This document shows positions 12,511 through 24,490 of a stretch of DNA of 64,000 nt, in pieces. A program made the position numbers and the translations under genes. Source of the stretch: Platynereis dumerilii (taxonomy: Eukaryota > Annelida > Polychaeta > Phyllodocida > Nereididae). The notes beneath the pieces are model-generated. The model made no database searches. It was not told the origin of the DNA and saw only the letters and a list, made by a program, of their open reading frames with translations. Where the stretch lies: assembly GCA_026936325.1 (NCBI GenBank), contig JAPTHN010000014.1:26457348-26521347 (forward strand). The letters run 5' to 3'. The number at the start of each line of letters is the position of its first letter. Position 1 is the stretch's first letter.

Positions 12511-12699
12511 CTCAGCTTCGCCCCAAATCAGCTTCGCCCCAACGGAATTGGATGAAAGTTACATGGAAGATGTCTCATATCAAGCCAATGATTATGTGAA
12601 AAGAATAAAACATTTGGCCCAAATGTTTTCATACCAATCTAAAATAACCTACATGCGTAATTTCGTCAGATGCGGTGTAATAATATAGGCCTATATAGT

Positions 12700-13190
12700 T
12701 ATTTTGACACATGTCCGGGGCATTTCATAGACTTGTCATATGCTAGTGGATGGATAAAATCGGTTTACAAGCCCTGATATACCATGTCTTTCAGTGACTG
12801 TTACTTCCACTTGTGGTCAAAAGTGCATTTTTCATAGTGAACTGATCCTTTTTTTCTATTTCAAAGTGACAGACTGTAATATAACAGGTTACTTGCGGAC
12901 CTGTGTGTATAACTGCTGGTTTTGGCTATTCTGGCATCGGACATTATACAAAATTAATATTGACTGATTTCAAGGGCATTAGTCAAATCTATTTCACTAA
13001 AAGGTGTGTAAGTGAAAGCTATTTCACGATGCCAACCTCGTTTACAATGGCCAAATAGTTTACACTGGTGCCCGAATAAAACCAGTCAATAATTGTTTTA
13101 GTACACCTCTAATGTTCATCATGCAAAAGTTACAAATTTTATTTTTCCAGGAATGTGCAATTTTTAATGTTTAGAAAAGCCTCAATCACT
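12700..13190. other. No feature recognised
   Basis: Intronic-looking A+T-rich DNA with no open frame, repeat structure or RNA gene that I can support. Confidence 0.4.
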
Positions 13191-13191
13191 A

Positions 13192-14113
13192 CCGTAAAAT
13201 GGGGTTACTTGGTCGTTTCAGAGCACCGAATTTGTGTTCTGAGAAAAACTATTTGTTGAATATCAACAGTTTTGTGCCATAACACAGCCAGTACGTTGGG
13301 GTTTTCAACCGTCAAAAAGCTTTCCAAAATCTATGATAGTTCTATGTTTTATTACTTAATTAAAGGGTCGGCAAAAGTAACCCCGGAGTTGGGGTAACTT
13401 TGGCCACCTCAAATATTGAGCATGTAATACCATGAACTGCAGTATAATTTAATTAGGCCTCCCAACAAGCCAAGTTATGTATTTTTGTAATATATACGAA
13501 TTAGTGACTCATTCGCAGATTTCTGAACAAAAATTAAGTATTGATACGTGTACCACACTCTGTGTACCATTGCCTCCTAATTCAGAATGACTTAATGTGA
13601 ACATACCCCAGTTTTTAGGTCACAAGAATGTCAGATGTGCTGTTAGTCATAAAAGGTGTCGTTTTAAAACAATTTTTATCAATTATATGACATTTTACAT
13701 TTCTATTCTAATTTTCAATTTTTTGCGTAATTCATTAATGTAACATTGTCTTGACAAACATCGTAAAAATAATCCAAGACAAAATAACTTTGCCCAATGA
13801 TATTTCGGATGAAATCATATGTCTACGGTGGTTCGCAGCTTACCTAGCAGCCAGTACGTCATCGCTATATTATGCTTGTTAAAAGGCATAAATGCCATTA
13901 CTGCATTGGACCATTTATGGTATTTTTTTAGCATCTGTGGCAGTCAACATAATTTTCAGGGTCATACACCTGTTTGTCAAATCAAGGTTTATACCTCCTT
14001 GACTGCTATTAACTACAAACTGTTCCAACTCTTGCCAATTGCCATTTCCAGGGGTGGCCAAAGTAACCCCGACACTGACATGGAGATTTGGGGTAAAATT
14101 GGCCATAGCCCTA
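13192..14113. mobile_element. Non-autonomous element with GGGGTAACTTTGGCC repeats
   Basis: It opens, after a TA, with CCGTAAAATGGGGTTACTT, very like the terminus of the element at 16224. Internal copies of the phrase follow in both orientations (GCAAAAGTAACCCC, GGGGTAACTTTGGCC, GGCCAAAGTAACCCC, GGGGTAAAATTGGCC). The matching right terminus was not found, so the end given is the last motif copy. Confidence 0.45.
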
Positions 14114-14320
14114 AAAGCACAAAATTGCATAACATATAGACAAATCCGGTGTAGTTTGAAACTGTGATCTTTAAAAATCATAAACAATTTTCACTGCATA
14201 AGCTTGCACTTGATCCACCCAGGCTACAGTAGGTGACTATCACTCAGATCTGTAGAAGGAATAATGAGCACTGTTTTCCTATGGTCAAACTACAGGCACT
14301 TCACAGAAAGAGGGAAATAT

Positions 14321-14481
14321 AATAAAACCCACTCAGGGTGCTGGATCAGTCCACTAAAACCCATGAGTGGTCTGGCTGGCGGAGGAACTCACGAGTGGCG
14401 AAGCCACGAGTGAGTTCCGCAGCCAGCCAGACAACGAGTGGGTTTCAGTGGACTGATCCACCACCCTGAGTGGGTTTTATT
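14321..14481. repeat. Near-perfect ~77-bp-arm palindrome
   Basis: AATAAAACCCACTCAGGGTG begins the left arm and its inverse closes the right arm, with the centre near GTGGCGAAGCCAC. The arms differ at only a few positions. A foldback MITE is the likeliest source. Confidence 0.8.
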
Positions 14482-14702
14482 TATATCCCACATTTTCTAC
14501 TATTTTGACAACCTATGAGGAAATTTCTTGCTTAAATATGGATAATTAAATATAATAATGACCTAATCACTTTGGTGGATGGATCTAATGTTTTGATGGT
14601 GGCCTAACCAATCAGATCAAACTGTAATGTAAACAAATGACAATGTGGGTGGAGTCTGGCTGGTTGCTATAAACAAAGCCAACAGAGTCACATGACTGCT
14701 TG

Positions 14703-14790
14703 TGACGTCACCAATGATGATGATGTCATAGTGGTTCAGCTGCTATTGTGATGTCATGTGCTGATGTTGTGATGTCACGTATCGCTATTG
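14703..14790. repeat. Array of TGAYGTCA-containing ~25-bp repeats
   Basis: Five TGATGTCA/TGACGTCA copies with similar spacers (CTATTGTGATGTCATGTG, GTTGTGATGTCACGT, CTATTGTGACCTCATGTG) form a degenerate tandem array of CRE-like sites. Confidence 0.6.
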
Positions 14791-14982
14791 TGACCTCATG
14801 TGTGATCTGAAGTAGTGCCACAAATAAATAAAATATGTTAATCATGGATAGTGGATCATATTTAAATTAGGGATGGTGGATCACAAAATTATATCCCATG
14901 GGCTGTTCCTCATGGGTTTTCCATGAGGATCACTGCCAAGTGTGGGATATTGAGTCTTAATGAGAGAATGAGCAACCGTTTT

Positions 14983-15130
14983 GGAAAATGGCTGCCATGT
15001 GTCAACCAGGTCAGATCTGAAGTGGCTCCCTATCTAGATATATTCTTTAAGACGTTTTTCAACTACAATGTATGTGCCAAGTTTCATGCTTCTGTTTAGG
15101 CCTATAAATGCATAATTAGGCCTACTTCCC
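14983..15130. repeat. Dispersed repeat, copy 1 (GTTTTGGAAAATGGCTGCCAT)
   Basis: About 150 bp starting near GTTTTGGAAAATGGCTGCCA is repeated in diverged form at 59828-59975 in the same orientation, including the shared phrases CAGGCTTCT/CATGCTTCT and TATAAAT(A/G)CA. Family unknown. Confidence 0.5.
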
Positions 15131-15216
15131 TATTGATTACAAGTCTGCCCCGCTGCAGTAGCTCCCAGTTGCAAAAGAGTAGACTTAAATCAATGTACTT
15201 ATGGTTAGGATCAGTA

Positions 15217-16171
15217 GGGGAGAGCGGGGCACAGTTAGACGGCAGGCACAGTGAGACAAAGCCCGTAGCGTCTACCTGGTACTGTTTACAGATCAACCCT
15301 TTTTTGTATAGTACAAAAATTAAGTAAGTGAGAGACTGACCTATATCCTGAATGCCTACACAGCATATCGAGAGTGGAATTTCAATATTTTGGTTTTTAG
15401 CTCCTAAAAGTAAATAATTTTGCTAAATGACTTCTTGTTATAATTCCCAAGAAAAATGGTATAATGCAAATCAATTGCCAGGGATTCAAACCTTGGTTAT
15501 TTGTCTTAGTTTAGTGAGATGACGAACCACAATGCAGGCATCCGGTCCGCAGGATTAAAAAAATTATAAACAAAGCTGCGTGGGGCAGTGAGACAGTTTG
15601 AGGTGGGGCACAGTGAGACATCACAAAATACACGAGAAACGTCCTGAATGCAATGCATGGCTCACAATTCACTATAAAAACAAAATGCCTGCTATAAACT
15701 ACTTCTATTAGTGAGTAATATCCAAAGGGAAACATCAAAGAAGTATTTTGATAAGGATGTAACAGGTGCGGCAGGTTAAATAAGTCGTGCATGTGTCCCA
15801 TGCGATGAAGTTTCCAAACATGCTAAAAACAGGACCTAAAAAATCACCTAGTCAGCTGCTTTTATTAGAGTGCAGTAGTTTCTGTAGCAAAAATTGATAG
15901 AACAATTCCGCAGGTCCTGATGATTGGCGGTTATGGCAGCAGATGCCCTGTCTCACTGTGCCCCGCCCACGGGGCACAGCGAGACACTTAACGAGCATGG
16001 ACATAACTCAAAGTTTCTCCAAACCTATAAAAGGTAGGAACCTGAAACTACTTGACAATATACCCAACGTCATTATCTATAATGTGGACCTGATCTCATT
16101 TAACTTGTTACTGCCAACATTTTGTCAGACTTGATAATAAAAAAAGTTTCTCACTGTGCCCCGCGCTCCCC
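15217..16171. mobile_element. TA-flanked non-autonomous DNA transposon (GGGGCACAGTGAGAC family)
   Basis: Termini GGGGAGAGCGGGGCACAG and CTGTGCCCCGCGCTCCCC are inverted and each is flanked by TA. Internal copies of GGGGCACAGTGAGAC occur near 15595-15620, and in inverted pairs near 15945-15990. The 955-bp body has no transposase. Confidence 0.75.
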
Positions 16172-16223
16172 TACTTACTCATTTACAGTGAAAATTTAAA
16201 GCAGCTTTCATTTTGATTGGTTA

Positions 16224-17155
16224 CCGTAATATGGGGTGAATTGGGACACTGGGGTGAATCGGGACAGATCAGGGAAACATTGTATTTGCTAAAGAAACAC
16301 ACACTTCTACTTGCCTGAGGGAATTAATTTTTGGCATAGTTAAAGTACACATATTGGCGCATATTGTGACAGAATTTTGTATTTTTAACTGCAGGCACTG
16401 AGGAGCTGCAGGACCTTAAACTTTGCATCGCAAAACTGGCCTTTTGCCAGATGGTCAAAACTTTGCTTGTACTGCATAAAGTATAAATATCAGAGCCACC
16501 AAACTTACAACAAACTTTAAAATCAGTCTAATTTGGTTAAAGGGGAACCACAATTAAGGACTGGGTATGGGATTGTGTACGTTTGGTCCTGGGTGCAGAT
16601 CCAGGTCAATGGCAAATTTTCCGGATTAACCACAATAACCATACTAATTTTCATTTGAGTGTAGTGGCGTGGCTTTTTGATAAATAATATTGACCATGGC
16701 ATCATTTGCAGTACAGTTAGTCCAGAATTATCAATTACTAGAAAAATTAGAAGAAAACTGCAGTTTTTAACAGTTTTTTGTCATTTATCACATTTTTTAA
16801 AATCTGCATATTATCAGTGAAATTGATTTCAGATTTTCCTCAAATTTTTTTTCTGGCATGTTGAACATGTTTTCTAATATTTATTCACAAGGAGCAATCA
16901 CTCAAAGTAGGCAGGGAGCATTGATAGTGAAAATAATGGAGTGTCCTGATTCACCCCATAGTATGGGGTGAATTGGGACAGTGGTTTTCTCGGACTAGAG
17001 CATTGGGAATTAAAGATATCACTTCAAGCTTCTAGGGGTACTTAGCCCTTGTAACCAGACACAATTTGACACCAAATTTTCATTTCTAGATTGATTTTTG
17101 TCCATGCTATGACAGAAAAACGGCCAATTCTGTCCCGATTCACCCCATATTACGG
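16224..17155. mobile_element. TA-flanked non-autonomous DNA transposon (GGGGTGAATTGGGACA family)
   Basis: Left end CCGTAATATGGGGTGAATTG and right end CGATTCACCCCATATTACGG are inverted, each with TA outside. A second motif pair sits back to back near 16955-16982. The 932-bp body is non-coding. The right-hand TA (17156-17157) is also part of the splice donor of the neighbouring apoL-like exon. Confidence 0.8.
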
Positions 17156-17158
17156 TAC

Positions 17159-17278
17159 CTAAACGTGTGCCAGTTCCAGCCAATGTCCAGGCTAACCCCG
17201 CAAATACTATGTTTGCCCCTCCGGTTACTACAGCAAGGAGTCCAGTAGCTACCGCTCCAGATAACAAGCCGACAGTAC
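17159..17278 (-). CDS. Exon of an apolipoprotein-L-like host gene (hydrophobic hairpin)
   Basis: On the minus strand the acceptor CACTATTTCAG leads into a 120-bp exon ending at donor GTACCG. It is phase 1 at both ends. The 39 full codons read T-V-G-L-L-S-G-A-V-A-T-G then LLAVVTGGANIVFAGLAW and end GTGTRL: a glycine/alanine-rich hydrophobic pair of segments. That pattern, directly after a basic helix ending in H-x-R-T-x-I-V, is the signature of the ApoL family's membrane-inserting hairpin. ApoL-like proteins act in membranes of the endolysosomal system and some form ion channels. Neither start nor stop of the gene is visible. Assignment is from pattern only; another glycine-zipper membrane protein is the alternative. 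Confidence 0.6.
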
Positions 17279-17289
17279 CTGAAATAGTG

Positions 17290-18220
17290 AAATAATATCA
17301 TTATATAGAACTACATCATGACAATATCATAGGTGTGGGGAAAATTAAAGGGATCAGTACTTATACCAAACATATCAATGGGCCTATAACAAAATACACG
17401 TGTCTCAAGGCCCCCAATCAAAGTTTCAAATTTTGTCATAAATTAGTATGGGAGTGACATGATGAACATTTTTATGGGCAGGGTCTGGGAATGGGACACG
17501 AAGGGGCAGGGGGTCTCTAGACAGATCTCTTTTGCCTCCTTCCCAGCTCTTCCCTGCCGTCTTTCACCATTGAAGTTGGATCTTGAAATTCTCTCCTACT
17601 TGCGGGCATCCTCCTTCTTGCCTGCTCCCTCCCTACATTTTCTCTCTCTGCCTAGTCCCTAACATTTTTGGTTTAATTATGATTTGATTATTCAACATGA
17701 GTTCAACGCTTCTTGGTTATGGGTGGTTTTCTGCCTCCCCAATAGCTGTTCTCTTCATCTCTGCCTCTTCCTTAGATCTGTAGTTTTCACTTTGGAGATT
17801 CAAACCCAAGTGGGAATGGCATTCAACCTGTCTATGCATTTCTCCCTTTCCATCTCTTCCATAGCCATTGTCTCCAGTCTCCACCATGTCATCTCCTACC
17901 TGGCCAGTTACTATGCTCTAGCTCTCTCTGACTCTTCCTTATGCGTTATTCATTTCCACCTCACCCATTTCTGGTCCCCTCCCCTTTAGCTCGTCCATCC
18001 TATCCTCCTTAATCCTGGCTTCCTCTTTCTCTGCACCCTGACCCCTACTCAATAGCTCTTCTCTCCTCCACGACATTCGAACCACCAAACTGTTGAAAAA
18101 TAATAGCAATTTCCCCAAACCCTCATATATTTAAATTTCAACAAGTAACATCTGATTAGGTTCTGGGAGGGAAGAAAATAAATGTGAAGAAGGCAACTGA
18201 ATATGATAACATCTCCCCAT
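17290..18220. other. Intron with a pyrimidine-rich tract
   Basis: No exon or repeat was recognised. From about 17520 to 18060 the plus strand is strikingly C/T-rich (many CTCTTCC and CCTCC words). Its open frames (for example 17684-17989) look like compositional artefacts. Confidence 0.4.
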
Positions 18221-18221
18221 A

Positions 18222-18285
18222 CAGTGGTCCCTGCGTTATAAGACCCCCTGTTTTAAGACCAACCTGCCTTATGTGACCGCCTTCC
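18222..18285 (+). mobile_element. Lone pogo/Tigger-like terminal repeat
   Basis: CAGTGGTCCCTGCGTTATAA with GACC phrases (AAGACCCCCTGTTTTAAGACC) resembles the CAGTGG...CGTTATAA termini of pogo/Tigger-group elements. No partner terminus was found nearby. Confidence 0.3.
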
Positions 18286-19072
18286 TACCGCACTAAATAG
18301 TATATTTGGTGCATTTTGCATCCCGACGAGAGACCACACCCCCTTATGACCTGCCAGCTTTCATTTTTTAATAAATTTACAAATTTGGCTGTATTTTTCT
18401 GGCCAAATATTCTGATAAAAGGGCGATTTTGGGTTTTCATGTTATTCTGTTTTTTGTTCATGGATAGAAAAAGGAAATTTGGAAGGTGATCGCAGATATC
18501 CGAGTATATATTGCCACATTCTTTTGTATCATTTATGTTTTCAAAGGTAGCTTTGATTAATATGTGGTCTATCAATGTAACAGTATTATCATGTCAACCT
18601 CCAGACTTCCATACTCCCCTACAGAAATGTCTTGTAAACAAAGTGACTTTGAAATTTGCCACATGTGAATCACTCATGGCCAGATACAACCTGATTGGTC
18701 CATCAGCTGGCCATTGGGCTTTTTAAACTGGGTCAGGGTGAATACATTACTGCTTCTTGTCACTGAGTGGCTGCAGCCCAAGCGGGACATCATACATTAT
18801 ACCTGGATGTGTGGGGCTTTTCAGCAGTGCAGCTGCGAGGAGTATGGTCAATGATAGCATGCGACCTAATGCGTTTGCTTTTTTGAAGCTAAAAATGAAA
18901 TATTCTAAACTAATACATTCTGCCATAATAATTATAATAGTTTATTTGCCTTCTAAAACGAAGAGATACATAAATCATTGTAGAATACAATTGTGAATAC
19001 AGCAAAATCATATCATAAAATCACAAATAAAATCATAAAGTCACAACTGTAAATAAAGCACATTGAACTTAC

Positions 19073-19172
19073 CAACTGTCTCTACTATATCGGTCCTTGT
19101 ATGGTATTTTTGAAGCTTCACAGCAACAGCCCTTGTCTTTCTGATGGTGTGCTCTCTCACCCCCATCCATTC
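19073..19172 (-). CDS. Exon of an apolipoprotein-L-like host gene (upstream helix)
   Basis: The minus-strand acceptor CTATCTTGCAG is followed by 100 bp ending at the consensus donor GTAAGTTC. The exon starts in phase 0 and ends in phase 1, matching the next exon at 17159-17278. The 33 codons begin EWMGVREHTIRKTRAVAVKL and continue QKYHTRTDIVETV. ApoL proteins carry a comparable basic helix with a conserved lysine/histidine stretch immediately before the glycine-rich hairpin, so order and sequence agree. Upstream exons with the initiation codon were not identified. Confidence 0.6.
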
Positions 19173-19467
19173 CTGCAAGATAGAGTAGAAATGCACAAAT
19201 AGTTAGTGATACCAGTAATTATCATTCACCATTTCATAGGTAGAACTTCATTCTGCGTCTGGGATCCAGGATAGCACATGAAACATGGAAGATGCAGTTG
19301 GAGATCAAAACCAAACGGATATCCATTTGCTTGGCCACTTTGCAACATCGCTCTGACCAGGTGGCTCGATGTCTATATGGAAAACAGCAGTTACAGTAGA
19401 CGAATCTCAAGTGCTTACAAATGCCTTACATTCAGCTGTTTTCAGAGTGTCAATGATGTCATTAGAG

Positions 19468-19800
19468 CAGTGGCGTCACTAAGGGGGGGCTGAGCCCCCC
19501 CAACTGGAGCTTTCAGCCCCACCAAAAAACTTGGGCAAAAAAAAAAGAAATGTCCCTTATATGATACATGGTAGTGAATGAATAACCAGAGCCCATGAAA
19601 AGACACTGTATGGTGTACGTTGTGCACTATTTGTCATTATTTTTGAAGTTTATCTACTTGTTATGTTTACATAGATCGGCAGACATGTAAAAACTTTGGA
19701 TTTTGGGATGGTTCGCGCTTCGATCCTTCGAGCCTCTGACGACGCTTCTAATCTTTGGGGCTTCAGCCCCCCCAAACTTGCATTTCTAGTGACGCCACTG
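19468..19800. mobile_element. hAT-type MITE with exact 8-bp target duplication
   Basis: Termini CAGTGGCGTCACTA and TAGTGACGCCACTG are exact inverses. Both flanks are CATTAGAG (19460-19467 and 19801-19808). The termini continue into G-runs and C-runs. Non-coding, 333 bp. The terminal CAGTGGCG type and 8-bp duplication identify a hAT non-autonomous element. Confidence 0.9.
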
Positions 19801-19809
19801 CATTAGAGG

Positions 19810-22800
19810 TGTTACTGCTATCTCCAACATTGAAAAAAGCTGTATTTTCACTGACTCATAGGTCACCCAATGACGTGTATATGAACCTTGTGATGTGTAT
19901 CACTGCTATGATAAAACATAGAAGAGGTGGCATGTGAGTCAGAAGCAGTGCACTGGATGAGTTGCAATTCTAACTCATTGTTCAGACATGCATTTGGAAT
20001 TGACATGCTGCTATTATAGGATCACACATGTAGCAAAGAGAATTGTTGTAAGATGGTTTGAAGAAGCAATATGAGATCTTACACATGCACTTTCAACCTC
20101 CCACCCTCTTCTGAAAAAAAAAAAGTCTGTCAAACCCAACCCCCCCCCCCCCCCAAAAGTACACTTTCAACCCCTACACCCTTCCCTTGAAAAAAACTGC
20201 CACTTCCAATAACAAGAAAATTTTTTCGGAAAAAAAATAGCCGATTTTGAATGAGGGAAGGTTTATGGGTGCAGAATGGATGCTGGGTTATGGTTACAAG
20301 TCTGATGTCTGTGCAGCCATCATCACCATACAACAGCATGACAGTAGCTGGTCTTATTCTATCCTAATTCGCAAAATACAGCAAGGTCATCAGCAGATTA
20401 TGACATATCCATATAGCCTTTGGGGTCTTGTCTTTGTTATGTAATGGAGAAGCTTGGCGAAATGCACAAAGACAGGTGAGGCCCTGATACATCTCCATGC
20501 TAAAAAAAAAAGAGAAACATCATCCTTATCAAACTTTCATTGTAATGATCCATATCTGGATTTTGACCATTAAATGAAATTCACAGCTTTGACGCTTTTA
20601 ATTCAAGTACAACCTGAGAGATTATCTTTTCTTTTATGGTCATTCTCTTACCTTATAAAAAGTAAAATGGATTGGTTGACGAACGGAAAAATTATGAAAG
20701 GACATTGATCCCTATGAACACAAGAGTCTTATCCCGAAATCTCAAATAAACCATAACCTAATATACCAACGAAAATCAGAATGGAGAGTAAAAAGATACT
20801 GAACAACCTCTGCCACGTGACGGTGCCACGTCTAAACAGGATTGAGGATGCCAATACACATAGCTGTAACTACAGTATTGACTCTAACAACTAAGTTAGC
20901 AGTAGTTATCTGCCCAGTACTAGTTACTAAACACTAGTTATAAGTGAACTTCAGTTACTTCACTATTTAACTGAAAACCTTGACACACAAGGGTGGTCAT
21001 GAAATTAAGAGGAGGAACCTCAAAGAAGAAGATGCTTTCAGAAAAATGTCAAACTATTCACAAACTTTTCACCTGCACACCTGCAGTGACACCAGCTTTG
21101 AAGGAGACATCCAGAAGAAAATAAATCATATTTATTGCTGAAGTCAGAAACTTAAAAAAATGTGTCACCCAGAGGTTTGATGAAAATCACATGTCCAAGC
21201 ATTTCATAAAGCTCACACATTTTAATAATTATTAAGCTCTAGAATAATAGTTTTGATTACATTCACATGCATGCCACAGCACTTCAATATTTAAGTCATC
21301 TTTCAGGTAAATTTCACATTTAGGTCAAAACCCATATGATATGTTTATTCAAATGTGCAATATTTTTTTCTAGCTTTGTAAGAAGAAAAATTTCATTGGA
21401 AAGTCGAGATTTATTTCAATGATGCTATCTACACAATGCGTGCATATAGAAACTGAGAATAACTTGGAGCAGCATAATTTCGCCAACATCATTTAATGAC
21501 CTTGTGTTTGTCCAAATGTGCTTGCTGTCATACCTCAACCGCCGCATCGCTGAAAATACAAATTGAGCATATTAAATATCCGCATACAAGCCAAACCACT
21601 ATTAGTCGCAAAATGTTTGCCAGAATAAATGATTTAGCTATGATGAGACTAATTAATGTATTGCGATGCCATTGCTTCGATTTTTGATTTTTTCAATGAA
21701 TTTTGTTGTTCCATGAATTACCTCACTGATTCATAAAAGACAAAATGCAACAAATTGACCTTGAGAATGAAAATGATTGAACTAATGTTACTGAAAGATT
21801 AAGAATTGAATCTGCATGGATTCACTCCAACATTAATATTGGACACAAAATAAGAGTTTTCTGCAATTTGCAAGCTCTTGTAAGGTAAGACAGGTAAAAA
21901 GTTTATGAATATTTATATAGTTAAACTCTCAATGTAGCGCATTATCATCTTTTGGTCATACACACCAGAATGACAAGAGACACAGCAATTTACGCCTATG
22001 AAGATGGTCCAACTTGAAATACTCATTACATCTCACTGACTGCCATCTCTTTTCCTTGTCGCCATAAAGGAAGCATTTCCATGGGGAACTTGTCTGACAG
22101 CATCTGAAACATTAAAATAACATTTGTTCAGAATTGGGAGTAGTGGAATTTCGAGTCAGAGATTTGCAATATGAGTCATGCAATGAAATTAGGTCTTGGA
22201 GTGGAGTCGGGTATCAAAAATAAATCTGTTGACTCCAGACTCCAAAAATATATTTAATAATTTCAAGAAATGATAAAAATTGAATCTGGCACTGTGAAAT
22301 ATTTGAAAATATTTCTTAATTAATTACTATGATGTAATTTAGGAGTATTTAGGTAAAGTTTGAAATAATTAAATGTTTATTTAGTAGCTTTAATGGGCTG
22401 AGACATTTTACTGTAATGAATTTATTGATCTCGGTTTAATTTTTGATATTTTGCTCACCTAAAACCTGCATTAATGACAATCCTTAGTGATGTTTTGACA
22501 GGCCTTTTTAAACATCCCCAGAATGCTGACTTGCCAGCTCTTGAGGGTTATACCTGCAAAGGAAGCCATATATTATACCACTGATATTCATAATTTAAAA
22601 TATCTGCAAATATATAGATATAAGTAAATACATTTTTATTTTCATAACAAACATAGGCCTCTGCATTTACCAAAGTTGTGTGCATCTTACGAACAGTGCA
22701 CTGTCACCAACTGTCACTTTTGTGTATTAGAGCTAATTACACAATGTTACACAGTATGTCAATTCATTTGCTTTATAATGAGTGAATAATTTGAGTAAGA

Positions 22801-23827
22801 AATGAAAATTGATTCCAAGAAGATTTTTAAGTTGTTTTTTTTCTGATCATGACAAATAACTCAAGGCCTAATAAAGTTATTGACATTAGTTAACATATTT
22901 GCTAAGTTAGATGTGACTTATTTTAAGAACACATTTTATGGCTATTTCAGGGGAGTACAGCAATACAGACCTAAACCAACAAATCATTGCTTGTGACATT
23001 AAATGCATGTTTAAATGTGTTGAATTGTTAGTTTCAATATTGAAATAAGGAGAAAACTTTTCTGAGAGAAATGTAAATAAATTGGTGAAGGGCAATAACT
23101 ATTATGTTTCTAATACTGTTTATGCATGAAGGCAAAGGAATGACCTCTGAGGTTGTGGATTGGCAGATTTGAATGTTAATTGCACCCAGCCAATAAAGTT
23201 ATTATAAATTCTGTGTCTTTGAAAAGACTATGGCCTGTGATGAGGAGTGATGGCAATTAGAGAAGTTTTTGGAATGATTAGATGGAATGAAGGATGACTC
23301 TGCATTGAATTTGAGTATTAATTACATACACATTAACTAGGGCTTATCCATAGCAAGTACTTGGTAAAATCACTAAAACGTTTCCACAAAATAAACAAAA
23401 TAGTCAATACATAATCATTCAAGCATGCATGGTTAAAAACGATTTACTTTGATACCCTTTAAAAATTGCAGCAAATTTTTAGCCTGAATCATTTTCATTG
23501 ATGAGATATGCCATCCCTTTCTATGAACGCAAATGTTAAAATTAAATTAAATTAACACATTATAAATTATATGACAGGTATATTCATTTTCTTTTGTTAA
23601 TTGCTAAATTGCTTTACATACATCATGATGATACATGAACGTTTACCTGTACAATTAAACCCTGACACGTTTTCTGTAATTATGTAATTATTATTCAATT
23701 AAAACAACAGTGCAATCCAATTCAAGTTAACACCTTTTCAGAACAATACACAATAGAATCAATTATGTATTCCACTCTTCTAAAATTGGAGAAGTTACTG
23801 GACTCATGAAATGAATTAGATCGAAAA
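19810..23827. other. Gene-poor stretch, nothing firmly identified
   Basis: It has C-runs near 20139-20154 and poly-A/C-rich low complexity near 20100-20240. Two minus-strand candidates with acceptor-like edges (22030-22105 and 22500-22560) did not give convincing coding and are listed as rejected. Confidence 0.4.
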
Positions 23828-23872
23828 ATTCTATCTTATTCAAGACAGCCAGAGGCTGTCTTGAGATAGAAC
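23828..23872. repeat. Hairpin 1 of three
   Basis: CAAGACAGCC-AGA-GGCTGTCTTG forms a 10-bp stem, extended by TTCTATCT on the left and AGATAGAA on the right with a small internal bulge. Confidence 0.8.
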
Positions 23873-24182
23873 ACATTGCATTGAGACTTTCCTGCATTAG
23901 CATGTTGCAACGGTTGTTTAATTGTGCTGTCATGCAACGAATCCTGGCCCCGTATTGGCTGTAGCAGACGAATTTTGGCATTGCAACACGTTGTAATGGT
24001 TGCCTTTTCCACCATTTTCTAATGCTTCAAATTCACGGTCCTCGATTCAAAAGTTTGCAGCTCTATTTTACACATTTCCCGGAATAGTAGCAGCCCAGGT
24101 TAGTTTATACAAGCTTTTTATAGATGCTTCTGGGAAATTCAGTCCAAATTGTCCCAATTCTTGCCCCATATTTCCCTGCAGA

Positions 24183-24207
24183 GGTGCGACAGATTCTATG
24201 TCGCACC
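24183..24207. repeat. Hairpin 2 of three
   Basis: GGTGCGACA and TGTCGCACC form a perfect 9-bp stem with a 7-base loop. Confidence 0.8.
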
Positions 24208-24233
24208 AATGCTGAAAACAGTCAATGCAAAGT

Positions 24234-24268
24234 TGGCTGACCAACAACTACGTTGTTGTTGGTCAGCC
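24234..24268. repeat. Hairpin 3 of three
   Basis: GGCTGACCAACAAC and GTTGTTGGTCAGCC form a perfect 14-bp stem with a short loop. Confidence 0.85.
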
Positions 24269-24449
24269 TTTGTCGGACTAGAAATAAATTAAAAATTTGA
24301 AAAATATACCTTGGTTTTTGAACGTTTTATAAAACTAATTCAACGTTTTATAAACAATAGATAAATAGCAGCTGGAATAGTTAGATAGACCTAGGAGAAT
24401 CTAAGGATAGACAGCTAGGACAGCTAGACATATAGGCTTAGATCTACAG

Positions 24450-24455
24450 ATAGAC

Positions 24456-24490
<35 letters not shown>

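Larger units (their letters stand above)
10290..12677. mobile_element. Inverted-repeat DNA element flanked by TA, split by a LINE
   Basis: The left arm runs from CACCGCATCTGATGAAATTA at 10290 to about 10760. The right arm is its inverse, in two pieces (about 10900-11225 and 12505-12677) separated by a LINE. Both ends are flanked by TA. Shared phrases include CAAGCTGTACGCATTAATTG against CAATTAATGCGTACACGCCG, and the ATTACTGCACTCCAGTCAT stretch. There is no transposase, so it is non-autonomous; TA duplication fits Tc1/mariner-like or related enzymes. Confidence 0.65.

Noticed and set aside
18815-18895. Minus-strand piece coding for a signal-peptide-like MLSLTILLAAALLKS
   Set aside because: It lies between two apoL-like exons that splice in phase without it, and its required frame has a stop. 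Could be chance or an alternative first exon, but not supported.
22030-22105. Possible minus-strand exon after an ATGTTTCAG acceptor
   Set aside because: No frame fits the phase of the downstream exon with a good donor; no recognisable protein.
22500-22560. Possible minus-strand exon after CTTTGCAG
   Set aside because: Short, stops quickly in the readable frame, no family resemblance.
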